Of a DNA stretch of 64,000 nt, positions 8,164 to 17,456 are shown in pieces. The stretch's first letter is position 1, and each line of letters opens with the position of its first letter. The stretch is from Nitrospirales bacterium (GTDB taxonomy: Bacteria > Nitrospirota > Nitrospiria > Nitrospirales > UBA8639), in contig JAJDBM010000010.1 of the NCBI GenBank assembly GCA_029261355.1, positions 124,001 through 188,000 of the forward strand. The letters are read 5' to 3'. Below the pieces are notes generated by a model. It was not told the origin of the DNA. It did not search any database and worked only from the letters and a program-made list of their open reading frames with translations. Made by a program: the position numbers and the translations under genes.

Positions 8164-8709
8164 ATGAAGAATACGGTTTCCATGTGGGCGCTGGTCGCGA
8201 TGTTGTTTTTCGCTGGAGATGGCCATGCAGACGTAACCGTAAATGGACAAGATGTCACAGCACATCTTGCGGATGCTTCTCTTGCGAAGGTCATGAGGCA
8301 GATTGGTCAGAAGGCGGGTATTCAAATTGATATATTACATAAAGCAGACTATCACAATGCTGTGATATCTGACGTCTTTGAAAATATGCCTCTTGAACAA
8401 GGCCTTGACCGTCTTTTGAATGGATGGAATTATGGACTAAGCAAAGATCCCAAAACGGGCCTAGTACGAAGGCTCATGATCGTTTCACGTCGATCAAGCG
8501 TAGGGGAGATGAGTCTCAACCCCGCTCCTATTCAGATAGTCGTGACTATTCATGAAGAACATGATTCAGGTCAAATGTTTGAGGAAGAGGGCGTCCCTGA
8601 TTTAGTTGATGAGGATTCGTATCAGACAGATGAAGACCTTCTTAACGATGCCCCTCCTGAAGTGCGTGAGTTGATAGCGCGTATGCAGGGGGGAGCTGGA
8701 ACTGAGTGA
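8164..8709 (+). CDS. Exported protein with STN (secretin/TonB short N-terminal)-like domain
   Basis: ATG 8164 gives a clean signal peptide (MKNTVSMWALVAMLFFAGDGHA); an earlier in-frame ATG lies inside the upstream terminator. Mature residues of about 25-105 follow the STN pattern: VTVNGQDVTAHLADASLAKVMRQIGQ, a short strand IQIDILH, FENMPLEQGLDRLLNGWNYGL and RLMIVSR. STN domains occur at the N-terminus of secretins and FecA-type TonB receptors, where they bind periplasmic partners. Here the domain is followed only by an acidic tail of about 70 residues, so the protein is a free periplasmic STN unit rather than a secretin. Confidence 0.65.
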   Translation: MKNTVSMWALVAMLFFAGDGHADVTVNGQDVTAHLADASLAKVMRQIGQKAGIQIDILHKADYHNAVISDVFENMPLEQGLDRLLNGWNYGLSKDPKTGLVRRLMIVSRRSSVGEMSLNPAPIQIVVTIHEEHDSGQMFEEEGVPDLVDEDSYQTDEDLLNDAPPEVRELIARMQGGAGTE

Positions 8710-8738
8710 GGTGCAAGTGGTGAGTTTTTCTGATTAGA

Positions 8739-9125
8739 TTATTCATGGTTAACTGAGCTTTGAATCTTAATGATTGGCGCTGTATTCGCTGGCGAATACG
8801 TTGAAGGTTTTATCCATTTCCCGTCCTCGCGTTTATGCCCTCCCACTTTGCTCATATTTGAGCGATGCACTTCCGTAAAAACAGGCTCCATATCGATCCC
8901 GCACGAGACGGCTGTGCCATACACGACATAGAGAAGGTCGGCGAGTTCCTTCGCGATGTTTGGAAGGTCTTTGTTTTTCATGGCTTCTTGGAGCTCATCG
9001 AATTCTTCTTGAATCAGGCGAGTTCTTAGCGTTTGGGTTGGTTCGTCTGGGACATTTGGTTGAGACGCAACGTGTATATCAAATTCTTGATGAAACTCTA
9101 AGACCATTTCTTGTGCGTTGTTCAA
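8739..9125 (-). CDS. MazG-like/all-alpha NTP pyrophosphohydrolase
   Basis: The 128-residue product has the metal-binding signature of all-alpha NTP pyrophosphatases: EEFDELQEA, then the second pair in ELADLLYVVYGTA and the helix VFTEVHRSNMSK. The last helix is typical of phosphoribosyl-ATP-pyrophosphohydrolase-like members. Such enzymes hydrolyse nucleoside triphosphates to monophosphates and pyrophosphate, as housecleaning or in nucleotide metabolism. The best start is TTG 9125, with GAGGAG nine nt upstream. It lies downstream of the glycerate kinase gene on the same strand. Confidence 0.8.
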   Translation of the reverse strand: MNNAQEMVLEFHQEFDIHVASQPNVPDEPTQTLRTRLIQEEFDELQEAMKNKDLPNIAKELADLLYVVYGTAVSCGIDMEPVFTEVHRSNMSKVGGHKREDGKWIKPSTYSPANTAPIIKIQSSVNHE

Positions 9126-9217
9126 TTCCTTTTTCTCCTCGTCGGTCGATTATGAAGTGCTCACCCTCACCTAGTCTTTTCTTCAAAGGAGAGAGAGGAC
9201 TTGGAGTGGGTGATCGA

Positions 9218-10558
9218 TCAAAGAATTAATAACAAATAAATGTCGTTGACATTGGTGCCGGTTGGCCCAGTCTTGATCTGACCACCAGCCTTCTTGAAAA
9301 ACGTATAGCTGTTATGTGATTTCAGAAAATTCTCGGCTTGTAAATTCTTTTCTTTGGCCCGGACGATTGTTTCCCCATCAACGATGGCTCCTGCCGCATC
9401 GGTTGGCCCATCAGATCCATCTGTCCCAAATCCTGCCATGATCATCTTGGGGAGTCCAGCTATGCTTATCGCCACTGATAAGGCACATTCCTGTGCTCGA
9501 CCGCCTTGGCCCTTGTTGCCTGTAATCGTCACGGTCGGTTCACCGCCCCAGATAAGCAAGGCAGGTCGGCGAATCGTTTTTGAGGTCCTTGCCATATCTC
9601 GGGCAAGTGTTGCAATGGTGTTTCCAACTTGTTCCGCTTCGCCTTGTAGAAAAGTTGATTGAACTGATGAATGTAGTCCCAATTGACTGGCTTTCTTCTT
9701 AATATGTTGGACGGCTAGCTGGCTATTCCCAATAATGACATGCTGAACATGTTTGAAGCGAGGGTTGTCTGGCTTGGGCGTTTCTGAAACAACTCCTGTT
9801 ATTCCCTTCCTGAGATGATGCTTTACTGGTAACGGTAGGCGATTCCAGAGGTGATATTTCTCCAGAATATCACGAGCTTGAAGGAAGGTACTTGGATCGG
9901 CGACGGTTATTCCTGATCCAATCGTTGCCAGATCATCACCGAATACATCAGAGAGTAACAAGGTGATAATGGTCGCCGACGTCGAGACGGTCAGTTGTCC
10001 CCCTTTGATGGTCGACAGATGTTTGCGCACAACATTTACTTCCTGAATTGCTGCACCACTGTTGAGTAATAACTGTGTCGTTTGTTGTTTGTCCTTGAGC
10101 GTCAATCCATGCACTGGAGCGGTCAGAAGGCTCGATGCACCTCCCGAGATGAGTGCAATGAGTAAATCCTTATTGGTGAGAGACTGCACGAATTGCTGCA
10201 CTATTTTGCCCGCGTATCGGCTTCGAGAGTCTGGAGTTGGGTGGCCAGCTTGGCACATCTCAATACGTTTGAGAGGACGTGTAGGAAGATCCTTGACGAC
10301 AATCAACCCACGGTCGAATCTATTGCCCAATACCTGTTGTACGGCTTTGGCCATTTTCTCTGATGCTTTCCCAGCACCTACCAAGACAATGCGTTCATAT
10401 TGATTGAGTTGATATCGGCGTCTCCCAACCACGAATGTTTGATTTTCTATTTTACATGTTCGTTGAATCCCTGTTCCCGGGTCAGCTGCTTCGAGTCCTG
10501 CGTTCAGGAGTTGTCTCATGATTGTCTTGGCATGTCTGTTGTGGAAATCAATCGTCAT
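9218..10558 (-). CDS. Glycerate 2-kinase (GckA/MOFRL family)
   Basis: The 446-residue length and sequence fit the DUF4147-MOFRL glycerate kinases, which phosphorylate D-glycerate at C2 to give 2-phosphoglycerate. Visible motifs are VLVGAGKASEKMA near residue 60, GHPTPD near 106, LIALISGGASSLL near 135, the SDVFGDDLATIGSG segment, LIWGGEPTV with GKGGR-like KGQGGRAQE, and the C-terminal MOFRL elements GTDGSDGPTDAAGA and GPTGTNVNDI. The gene is divergent from the uracil-DNA glycosylase gene, with about 60 bp between them. No glyoxylate or serine-pathway gene is visible beside it. Confidence 0.92.
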   Translation of the reverse strand: MTIDFHNRHAKTIMRQLLNAGLEAADPGTGIQRTCKIENQTFVVGRRRYQLNQYERIVLVGAGKASEKMAKAVQQVLGNRFDRGLIVVKDLPTRPLKRIEMCQAGHPTPDSRSRYAGKIVQQFVQSLTNKDLLIALISGGASSLLTAPVHGLTLKDKQQTTQLLLNSGAAIQEVNVVRKHLSTIKGGQLTVSTSATIITLLLSDVFGDDLATIGSGITVADPSTFLQARDILEKYHLWNRLPLPVKHHLRKGITGVVSETPKPDNPRFKHVQHVIIGNSQLAVQHIKKKASQLGLHSSVQSTFLQGEAEQVGNTIATLARDMARTSKTIRRPALLIWGGEPTVTITGNKGQGGRAQECALSVAISIAGLPKMIMAGFGTDGSDGPTDAAGAIVDGETIVRAKEKNLQAENFLKSHNSYTFFKKAGGQIKTGPTGTNVNDIYLLLIL

Positions 10559-10617
10559 GGTTCAATGCGATGGTTGTTGTGGGAGTCGTTCATTCACCTG
10601 TGCTACTATTCTCTGCC

Positions 10618-11313
10618 ATGCGTTCTCTCAATCTTTTACATCAAACGGTGTCCGATTGCACGTTGTGCCCAAGACTGACGAAGTACCGTCGTGAGGTTGC
10701 ACGAGTTAAGGTCAAACGATTTCAAGATTGGGACTATTGGGGACGTCCAATTCCAGGATTTGGTAACGCGAACGCGAGGATCTTTGTTGTGGGACTTGCC
10801 CCGGCAGCGCATGGTGGCAATCGAACGGGAAGAGTCTTTACTGGTGATCGAAGTGGAGATTGGCTGTATGATGCATTACATCATTTTGGTTTTGCGAACC
10901 AGCCAGATTCGATTCATGCGAGGGATGGAATGAAACTCAAGGATTGCTATATTGCGGCGGCCGTACGTTGTGCCCCACCGGCAAACAAACCACTCAAGGA
11001 AGAGTTCGAGGCCTGCCGACCGTATTTGCTGCAAGAATTCCGTTTATTGAAAAAAGTCCGTGTAGTGATGGCACTCGGCAAAATTGCGTTTGATGAATAC
11101 CTTAAAGTTTGCCAAGGCCTTGGCTACACTGTCCCATCACCAAGGCCTAAATTCAGTCATGGCGTCATCTATCCTCTTCCATGGGATGTGACGCTGATTG
11201 GGTCGTATCACCCAAGTCAGCAAAATACGTTTACAGGTAAGTTGACGCAGCCAATGTTTTACAAGGTGTTTCAGCATGCGCGGGAAATTCTTGACGAAGT
11301 GCATGAAGCGTGA
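10618..11313 (+). CDS. Uracil-DNA glycosylase, family 5 (UDGb)
   Basis: The start ATG 10618 is chosen because the conserved cysteine-containing helix begins ten residues later; longer frames add an unrelated tail. The 231-residue enzyme has the UDGb motif GLAPAAHGGNRTGR. In family 5 the catalytic Asp/Asn of motif A is replaced by Ala, as seen here. The C-terminal motif is GSYHPSQQNTFTGKLT. Four cysteines for a [4Fe-4S] cluster are plausible in CTLC, CYIAAAVRC and EACRPYL. It removes uracil and deaminated purines from DNA in base-excision repair. Confidence 0.92.
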   Translation: MRSLNLLHQTVSDCTLCPRLTKYRREVARVKVKRFQDWDYWGRPIPGFGNANARIFVVGLAPAAHGGNRTGRVFTGDRSGDWLYDALHHFGFANQPDSIHARDGMKLKDCYIAAAVRCAPPANKPLKEEFEACRPYLLQEFRLLKKVRVVMALGKIAFDEYLKVCQGLGYTVPSPRPKFSHGVIYPLPWDVTLIGSYHPSQQNTFTGKLTQPMFYKVFQHAREILDEVHEA

Positions 11314-11487
11314 ATGGGACATGAAAGACGAGGGAATGCTGTCCTATTTCTTCCTTCATTTGACGGATCCTCTTCTGGGGGCTAGAATTTTAGAAAGCTC
11401 TAAGTACTGAGTACGTCGGTTATCGGGTGATAGGTATGGAAATGAGAGTCTTTATTGATGTTGTCGTGTTGTAGGGGAGGGTCCCTG

Positions 11488-11799
11488 GTGGTTGGACGAT
11501 TGATTGGTATTTTCGTGTTTGGATTTATGTTAGCGGCATGTGGAGGCAATCCTTATCTCGACGCTTCGCTGGACCCAGCAAAGTTTGAAGGAAAGGATAA
11601 GGCCTGGTTTGAAGACAATTGGGGGAAACCGAGTGGGAAGTCTCAACGATTTTTTGGGGGAGAGACCTGGATGTATCACCGAATTGCAGGTGGTGCAAAA
11701 CACTTTCCATTTTTCAATTTTTCTCCAAATTCTTGTGAAATAACATTAGATTTTGACGAAGAAGAGAAGTTGGACTCTTACGACTATTCAGATTGTTAA
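11488..11799 (+). CDS. Small BamE/SmpA-like lipoprotein
   Basis: GTG 11488 is preferred because GGGGAGGG at 11474-11481 precedes it and it gives a compact signal (VGRLIGIFVFGFMLAAC) with lipobox LAAC. The mature chain of about 85 residues has the BamE-like order: helix AKFEGKDKAWFEDNWGKPSG, then a strand FFGGETWMYHR and ITLDFDEEEKLDSYDYSDC. BamE-type domains bind outer-membrane assembly partners. The closing aromatic/acidic strand and terminal Cys are specific to this member. The assignment rests on pattern, not alignment. Confidence 0.65.
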   Translation: MVGRLIGIFVFGFMLAACGGNPYLDASLDPAKFEGKDKAWFEDNWGKPSGKSQRFFGGETWMYHRIAGGAKHFPFFNFSPNSCEITLDFDEEEKLDSYDYSDC

Positions 11800-11900
11800 A
11801 AAAGAAAAAAAGTGTTTTCTTCCAAGTGCTGAATTCCGTTATGATTCATCGTATCAATTGAAACGACGAAGGTGAGGTATTTGAGAATTCCTCCTACCAG

Positions 11901-12656
11901 GTGTTTAGAGTGACTGGCACGATTCACAAAGTTTCCCAGCCTCAGCAACTCTTTGAGATTGCCGCAAAGAATTTTTGTCAGATTACCGAAGATGCTCTTT
12001 CACGCACTCGTCGCATGACTGTTGCGCTAGCTGGAGGATCAACCCCCAAAGCCCTGTATACTCTTCTTGCAACTGATCCCTATCGAACCATGGTGGATTG
12101 GTCCAAAATCCATGTTTTTTGGGGCGATGAGCGACATGTTCCGCCTGACCATCAAGACAGTAATTATCGAATGGCGCACGAGTCGTTACTTTCGCAAGTC
12201 CCCATAGTTGCGAGTCACGTCTACCGTATTCAAGGTGAATGGCCTCATGCGTCAGAGGCAGCTCAAGACTATGAAGATACTCTACGAAAGGTCTTCTCTC
12301 TAACATCAGGCGCTCTGCCATGCTTTGATCTTATTCTGTTGGGGATGGGGCCAGATGGTCATACGGCTTCCTTGTTTCCTGGTACAGATGTCGTACATGA
12401 ATCATTGAAATGGGTCGCGGCGCCTTGGGTTGAGAAATTTCAGACTCATCGTGTCACACTGACCCCAGTGGTGTTGAACCAAGCCCGACATGTAATGTTT
12501 ATGGTAAGTGGGGAAGATAAGGCGGCGGCGTTACATGAAGTGTTGGAGGGACATTCCCAGGCAGATCTCTATCCTTCTCAGGTTGTCAATCCTGAAGCTG
12601 GTGAACTCCTCTGGTTAGTCGATGACAAGGCAGCCAGTCTGCTACAGAATACATGA
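11901..12656 (+). CDS. pgl: 6-phosphogluconolactonase
   Basis: The product (up to 251 residues) matches the DevB-type lactonase of the oxidative pentose phosphate pathway, which hydrolyses 6-phosphogluconolactone. Key motifs are ALAGGSTPKALY, the FWGDERHVPPDHQDSNY loop, LILLGMGPDGHTASLFPGT (catalytic His region) and the RVTLTP strand. Start codons are GTG 11901 or GTG 11910; neither has a strong ribosome site. No zwf or gnd gene is adjacent in the window. Confidence 0.92.
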   Translation: MFRVTGTIHKVSQPQQLFEIAAKNFCQITEDALSRTRRMTVALAGGSTPKALYTLLATDPYRTMVDWSKIHVFWGDERHVPPDHQDSNYRMAHESLLSQVPIVASHVYRIQGEWPHASEAAQDYEDTLRKVFSLTSGALPCFDLILLGMGPDGHTASLFPGTDVVHESLKWVAAPWVEKFQTHRVTLTPVVLNQARHVMFMVSGEDKAAALHEVLEGHSQADLYPSQVVNPEAGELLWLVDDKAASLLQNT

Positions 12657-12683
12657 GCCCAAATCTTATGAAAGCGTGCAGAT

Positions 12684-13082
12684 ATGATGAAGGTAATTCC
12701 TGCGCCATCCACGTTCATTCAAGCCTTACATAAAGCATCTGTCACATGCAGTACCTCAGGTTGTTCGGGCGTGGTAACCGTCGTTGATCTCTCAGCCCGT
12801 TATGATCGAGTGAAGACGTTTAGCTTTTGTTGTGATCAGTGTGATTGGAAACAAACGATACCTGGTGAATTACAAGTTGATCCACCCTGGGATGAAGCTG
12901 AATTGATTGAGATTACAGAAGAACATTTGCTGCATCTTGAGCCTGTCTGTCCCCATGACCATGCTCCGGTCCATTTCCATTCTCTTCCCAACCCACGACG
13001 TCAAGCCCGCTATCAAATTTCCTGCCATTACTGTGGCCGACAAGCTGAACTCGAGTGGCCACCCGCCGAAGCAAAATGGTAA
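12684..13082 (+). CDS. Cysteine/histidine-rich small protein, possible zinc ribbon
   Basis: The 132-residue product has no signal peptide. Its cysteines occur in pairs and clusters (CSTSGC near residue 22; CCDQC near 50; CPHDH with more histidines near 89-97; CHYC near 114), followed by a hydrophobic strand. This arrangement suggests two zinc-binding sites, but no named ribbon family fits. It lies 28 bp after the lactonase gene on the same strand, so joint expression is possible. Confidence 0.55.
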   Translation: MMKVIPAPSTFIQALHKASVTCSTSGCSGVVTVVDLSARYDRVKTFSFCCDQCDWKQTIPGELQVDPPWDEAELIEITEEHLLHLEPVCPHDHAPVHFHSLPNPRRQARYQISCHYCGRQAELEWPPAEAKW

Positions 13083-13379
13083 CGTCGGTACTTGTAATCC
13101 CAACGGAAAAATGAGTCGGACGTCAACGTATAATGTCTAGCAAGTTTATAGATGCCTATGGCACTATCGTGGCGAAGTCTGATTATAATTGACATGCCAA
13201 AAGCCTAAAAACTTTGATGTAGATTGTCAGTTAAGTGCATGTGAACGATAAACTATCGTAGTTAAGGCTACCGATCATTTCAATATTGATATTGTGCGGT
13301 CATGGAAGGTCATAATCTATTTGGCTATTGATGGTTCCTATTTTACGCCTTTCATCACAGGTATGAATATTTGTAATAC

Positions 13380-14138
13380 ATGAAGAAAATTAAAAAAAAG
13401 AAAGCCAATCAATCAAAGACGTTGCCAGCGTATGTCATTGGCTTGACGCATGCTGATCCCCCACCACCTGGATTTTTGGTGGCTTGGTTTGATCAACAAT
13501 ATGGTGGACCTTTGACGATTAAATTTTTAACTTCAACGGGGAGTACGCATTTTGAGGCAAGCCATACCCAATGGCGTGGGGTGGTCAATATAGAACTTGA
13601 CTCTCAGGCGGGCCAATCATGGAGTGAGAAACTTCATTGGGATCATACTTCAAGCATCGAGGTATCAATCGGTTCTCACAGTGGGCAATCTAAGCTAGAT
13701 GTGGTGTTACATGTGGCCCGCCTTGCACGTGGGCTTACGTTGTTGACTGATGGCACGGCCTATGATGTGGCGGCCAGCAGCTATCTGAATCCTTCAGATT
13801 GGCAAGACCAGACTCTCATGACTTTTCATTTGGATGAACATATACAAATTGAGCAACGAGAGAAGCTAGAGACAGGGCAGGTCTGGTTCTATACACGGGG
13901 GTTGAGCAAGTTTGGGCTTGATGAACTTGAATGTCTTCGCCCTACAGGGCTTTCAGAGACCGTCGTGAAAGAGGTACTGGAGGAAACTTCTGAATGGGTC
14001 GTGAATCGTGGAACTGTTCCGAAGATTGGTGAAAAAATGGAATTAACCAATGTGGGGCATGTTGTACGTGTCTCACGTCATCGAACCGATCAAGCATTTG
14101 GAAAGCCAGTGGCGTTTCGTGAAATACAGTGGGAATGA
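13380..14138 (+). CDS. Conserved cytoplasmic protein, DUF4261-like C-terminal half
   Basis: The 252-residue product starts with a Lys-rich tail (MKKIKKKKANQ). Its N-terminal half reads like a phosphoesterase-free alpha/beta domain (YVIGLTHADPPPP, WSEKLHWDHTSSIEVSIGS). The second half has ARGLTLLTDGTAYDVAASSYLNPSDW, a strand EHIQIEQREKLETGQVWFYTRGLSKFGLDELECL, and VNRGTVPKIGEKM. This second half looks like DUF4261-type proteins, whose function is unknown. The assignment is by pattern only. Confidence 0.6.
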   Translation: MKKIKKKKANQSKTLPAYVIGLTHADPPPPGFLVAWFDQQYGGPLTIKFLTSTGSTHFEASHTQWRGVVNIELDSQAGQSWSEKLHWDHTSSIEVSIGSHSGQSKLDVVLHVARLARGLTLLTDGTAYDVAASSYLNPSDWQDQTLMTFHLDEHIQIEQREKLETGQVWFYTRGLSKFGLDELECLRPTGLSETVVKEVLEETSEWVVNRGTVPKIGEKMELTNVGHVVRVSRHRTDQAFGKPVAFREIQWE

Positions 14139-14157
14139 TTTAATCGATACGCAAATT

Positions 14158-15096
14158 CTAGGTCTTTGATGGGGTAGTGCCGGGGTTTTTATTAATCACG
14201 TTCATGGCGAGTGCGATCATCGAACCGACGTCTGAAACACTCGCAGGGAGTACCAGGGTATTGCTGGTATGAGCGAGTTTGCCGAACTCTCCAATATACT
14301 GTTCTGCGACACGAAGCTGAACGGCTTCGAACCCACCGGGAACTTGATTTGCCTCGGCGACTTTTCGAATTCCTTCTGCTGTGGCGTTGGCAATGGCTAA
14401 TATCGCTTGGGCCTGTCCTTCGGCTTCATTAATCTGCTGTTGCTGTCGCGCCTCTGAAGCCTTGATGACCTGTTGCTTCTGGCCTTCGGCACTATTAATT
14501 GCAGCATCTCGCTCACCTTCAGATGTCAACACAACTGCACGCTTTTCCCGTTCCGCACGCATTTGTTTTTCCATCGCATTGACAACATCTTTCGGTGGAT
14601 TAATATTTCGAATTTCATAGCGTAAGACTTTCACTCCCCATGAGGCTGAAGCCTTGTCCAATTCATTGACTAATTGAATATTAATGTTTGTTCGTTCTTC
14701 AAACGTTCGATCAAGATCGATCTTTCCAATTTCACTGCGAAGAGTTGTTTGAGCAAGTTGGGAAATCGCAAATCGGTAATCAGTAATGCCGTATGAGGCG
14801 CGTTCTGCATCCAACACTTTCGTGTAGAGCACCCCATCAACGCCCACTTGGACATTATCATTGGTAATACAGATTTGTTCTGGCACATCCATGGCCACTT
14901 CTTTGAGTGTATGTCGATAGCGAATGACATCCAGAAAAGGTATAAGGATATGAAAGCCGGCCCCCATCGTCGCCGAGTATTTTCCTAACCGTTCAACGAC
15001 ATAGGCGCTTTGTTGCGGTACCACGACAGCGGTCTTAGCTAAAATAATCACGACCAAAATGGCTAAGAAAATAGCAACGGTTAATTCACCCGACAT
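14158..15096 (-). CDS. qmcA: SPFH/Band 7 membrane protein, QmcA/paraslipin type
   Basis: The 312-residue protein has a single N-terminal membrane segment (VAIFLAILVVIILAKTAVVV) and then the SPFH domain: VPQQSAYVVERLGKYSATMGAGFHILIPF, DVPEQICITNDNVQVGVDGVLYTKVLD and LRYEIRNINPPKDVVNAMEKQMRAEREKRA. A long Ala/Glu/Gln-rich coiled coil follows. Paraslipins such as QmcA form large oligomeric membrane domains. AAGGAGGA precedes the ATG. The gene overlaps the end of the upstream nfeD-like gene by 11 bp, the usual partner arrangement (SPFH with NfeD). Confidence 0.92.
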   Translation of the reverse strand: MSGELTVAIFLAILVVIILAKTAVVVPQQSAYVVERLGKYSATMGAGFHILIPFLDVIRYRHTLKEVAMDVPEQICITNDNVQVGVDGVLYTKVLDAERASYGITDYRFAISQLAQTTLRSEIGKIDLDRTFEERTNINIQLVNELDKASASWGVKVLRYEIRNINPPKDVVNAMEKQMRAEREKRAVVLTSEGERDAAINSAEGQKQQVIKASEARQQQQINEAEGQAQAILAIANATAEGIRKVAEANQVPGGFEAVQLRVAEQYIGEFGKLAHTSNTLVLPASVSDVGSMIALAMNVINKNPGTTPSKT

Positions 15097-15559
15097 GCGG
15101 TTCCTCCTTTACGTGGGATTCGGCTTTGATCCAGAGTGTCAATGCATCGACTCGAATGACCTGAGTGCGTTGCCCTTTCCGAAGCAAGCTGTCGTCTGCA
15201 TTGCAGGCAGTCCATGTGGATCCATGTAGCTCGGCTTTGCCAGCGGCTTGGCTAGGAATATCTTCGAGGACCGTGGCGATTTCCCCCAATAGGGAGTCCA
15301 CGTTCGTCTTGTCTTGTTCTTTGGGCGTGATATTTCTTTGGAGTATTCGCTTGAGTGCTAATAAGGAGACGACTCCTAGTATGGCAAATAGGACCCATTG
15401 GCTCCAAGCCGCTTCAGCGAGGCCCAGCCAGACGACCACACTAACCAGAAGTGCTGCAGTGCCAAAAAATAAAAAATAAAAGTTGCCGAGCCCACCCAGA
15501 GTGATAATTTCGACGCCGATAAATGCGAATCCGAGTAAGGCCCAATACCACCAGATCAT
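15086..15559 (-). CDS. NfeD family membrane protein
   Basis: ATG 15559 has GGGAGAA six nt upstream and is preferred to the one 21 bp earlier. The 157-residue short-form NfeD has three or four membrane spans (WWYWALLGFAFIGVEII, NFYFLFFGTAALLVSVVVWLG, WVLFAILGVVSLLALK). A C-terminal OB-fold follows (LLGEIATVLEDIPSQAAGKAEL, GSTWTACNADDSLLRKGQRTQVIRVDALTLWI). NfeD proteins associate with SPFH partners; here the downstream QmcA-like gene overlaps by 11 bp. Confidence 0.9.
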   Translation of the reverse strand: MIWWYWALLGFAFIGVEIITLGGLGNFYFLFFGTAALLVSVVVWLGLAEAAWSQWVLFAILGVVSLLALKRILQRNITPKEQDKTNVDSLLGEIATVLEDIPSQAAGKAELHGSTWTACNADDSLLRKGQRTQVIRVDALTLWIKAESHVKEEPHVG

Positions 15560-16131
15560 GACAATTCTCCCATAAGACAATATTCCCTCCTTCTATCATA
15601 GAGGAAATTCGATAATTGGGATAGGTCTATTCGGCAGAATTGTCTCAAGAGTTAAGGCTGGTTGTTCCTAACATAGAGGGGATTGGTCCATTGTTCATAT
15701 CCATAGTTGTATGGATGGAAGACGTTCGTTGGTCACGATTCGAATAAATGGGGTTTTTAGTTTACCGTGGTCGACCTCACTATCCAACTCAGAAAATTCA
15801 TAGTTAGGGGACTCTTTGAAAATTGATTTTCCCTGATCTCTCCCGAGCATGCAGAAATACCACTGGATAAGGTCAAGGACTCGGGTGTCGTTACTCGTTC
15901 CGGGATTATCCATACGGGAGGTAGAATGATGTGTGATATACGATTGACCTATTGAGCGTCTAGGCTATGATCAGGCTATCCTTGTGCGTCCTTTATGGTC
16001 AAGATGAACCATTAGCAACTCCGTCGTGTGCCAAAGAGGATGACTTGTTTGCTCTCATGCTTTCTTGCCCTGTTAGGCCGAGGGTGGGATTGGGAGTAGG
16101 CGACAGAAATTAGAATGGCAGGAGAAATTTT
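15560..16131. other. Gene-poor stretch between nfeD and semiSWEET
   Basis: About 570 bp separate the divergent genes. A minus-strand frame of 72 codons at 15695-15913 exists but has no ribosome site and no recognisable motif, so it is not called. Promoters for both flanking genes are expected. Confidence 0.35.
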
Positions 16132-16389
16132 GTGAATTGGACAACCATACTAGGACTCATTGCAGGTACACTCACGACCATTGCCTTTATCCCTCAAGTG
16201 ATCAAGACTTGGAAGACAAAGTCTGCGGACGATGTCTCTCTGGGAATGTTCCTGACACTGTGCTCAGGAATCGTTCTGTGGATCGTCTATGGAATTTCTA
16301 TTCACGATATTCCACTCATTGTTGCTAATGGAGTGACGTTCATTCTTGCGTTTATAATTCTCTGCATGAAAATACGCTACAAATCGTAA
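16132..16389 (+). CDS. SemiSWEET sugar transporter
   Basis: GTG 16132 lies behind AGGAGA (16120-16125). The 85-residue product has three membrane spans and the PQ-loop signature FIPQVIKTWKTKSADDVSLGMF, with ILWIVYGISIHDIPLIVANG in the following helices. SemiSWEETs are three-helix transporters that dimerise to move sugars (or in some cases other small solutes) down the gradient. Length and motif both match. It is not in an evident operon. Confidence 0.92.
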   Translation: MNWTTILGLIAGTLTTIAFIPQVIKTWKTKSADDVSLGMFLTLCSGIVLWIVYGISIHDIPLIVANGVTFILAFIILCMKIRYKS

Positions 16390-16551
16390 ATAACCGATCC
16401 AATATTCCCCATTGAAATCTATTAACTGATAGAATTCAGATGCTTCCAACTAAGTATGCTTGGACGCGATACCTGTAATTCTACGAGTTCCTGATATTCA
16501 TTTGATGTTGGCAATCCTAATCCAACTGATCTATGTATGATAGGTGTCTAA

Positions 16552-17277
16552 GTGGCCGATAAAGATCAACTTCATCTCATCAAGCAGGGAGTCGACATTT
16601 GGAATAATTGGCGACGGCAGAATCCGTCGATTCGTATTGATTTGAGTGGGGCTGATCTCTCGAGCTTGACATTGTCAGGAATCGATATGACTGGAGCCAA
16701 CCTTCAAGATGTCAACTTTGACGAAGCCTGTCTTATTGATGCGATGCTGACAGGTGCGAACCTATCTGAATCGAGTCTGGTGGAAGCGAATCTCACAGGT
16801 GCTAATTTGAATAATGCCAATGTGAGTGATGCCGATCTCCTGAAGAGCTGTTTGGTTCGAGCCGATTTCACGCGAGCCCATCTTGCGAAAACTGATCTGA
16901 GTGGAGCTGATCTCACCGACGCGATCCTAGCCGAATCGAATATGCATTTAGTCAACTTGTCTGATGCAACGATGGTGCGGGCCAATCTTGAAAATTGCAA
17001 GGTGCGAGAAGCCAGGTTAGTGAAGGCGAATCTTGCTGCAGCGAATCTGCGCTATGCCGATTTGGCACAATCCGACATGACGCAATCGAGTCTTGAAGGC
17101 GTCAATCTTGAAAAGACCTCATTGATTCAGGTTGATTTGCAAGGCGCCAATCTTCACGGGGTGAAAAATATTTCCGCTGCACAAATTTCGAAAGTACGAT
17201 CCTTGTCTCATGCTCAGCTTGATCCAATCATCAATGAACCTCTCCAAAAGACCCATCCTCAACTCTTTCAGAAGTAA
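16552..17277 (+). CDS. Pentapeptide-repeat protein
   Basis: The 241-residue protein is almost entirely pentapeptide repeats of the form A[DN]LxX from about residue 27 to 210 (for example GADLSSLTLSGIDMTGANLQ and GANLNNANVSDADLLKSC), roughly 35-38 five-residue units that should fold as a right-handed quadrilateral beta-helix. An N-terminal helix (IKQGVDIWNNWRRQNP) precedes it. Such proteins occasionally mimic DNA and protect gyrase, but most have unknown roles, and no such role is claimed here. GTG 16552 is the start, with a short AGG-type site upstream. Confidence 0.85.
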   Translation: MADKDQLHLIKQGVDIWNNWRRQNPSIRIDLSGADLSSLTLSGIDMTGANLQDVNFDEACLIDAMLTGANLSESSLVEANLTGANLNNANVSDADLLKSCLVRADFTRAHLAKTDLSGADLTDAILAESNMHLVNLSDATMVRANLENCKVREARLVKANLAAANLRYADLAQSDMTQSSLEGVNLEKTSLIQVDLQGANLHGVKNISAAQISKVRSLSHAQLDPIINEPLQKTHPQLFQK

Positions 17278-17456
17278 GACTCAAAGATTGTTCCCCTTCG
17301 CATGGGATTTTCTGTGTACTAAGGTGGATCTGACAAAGCCGTCGGGGAGGACCTGATGTAAAATGGAAAGGCTCTTGGATCTTCGAAATTGAATTGATGG
17401 AAAATAATATTGTGGTAGAGGAAATTGTACAGTCGTGCGAGCAATGGGGCTATCTT

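Noticed and set aside
15695-15913. 72-codon minus-strand frame between nfeD and semiSWEET
   Set aside because: No ribosome site and no recognisable motif, so evidence is too weak for a gene call.
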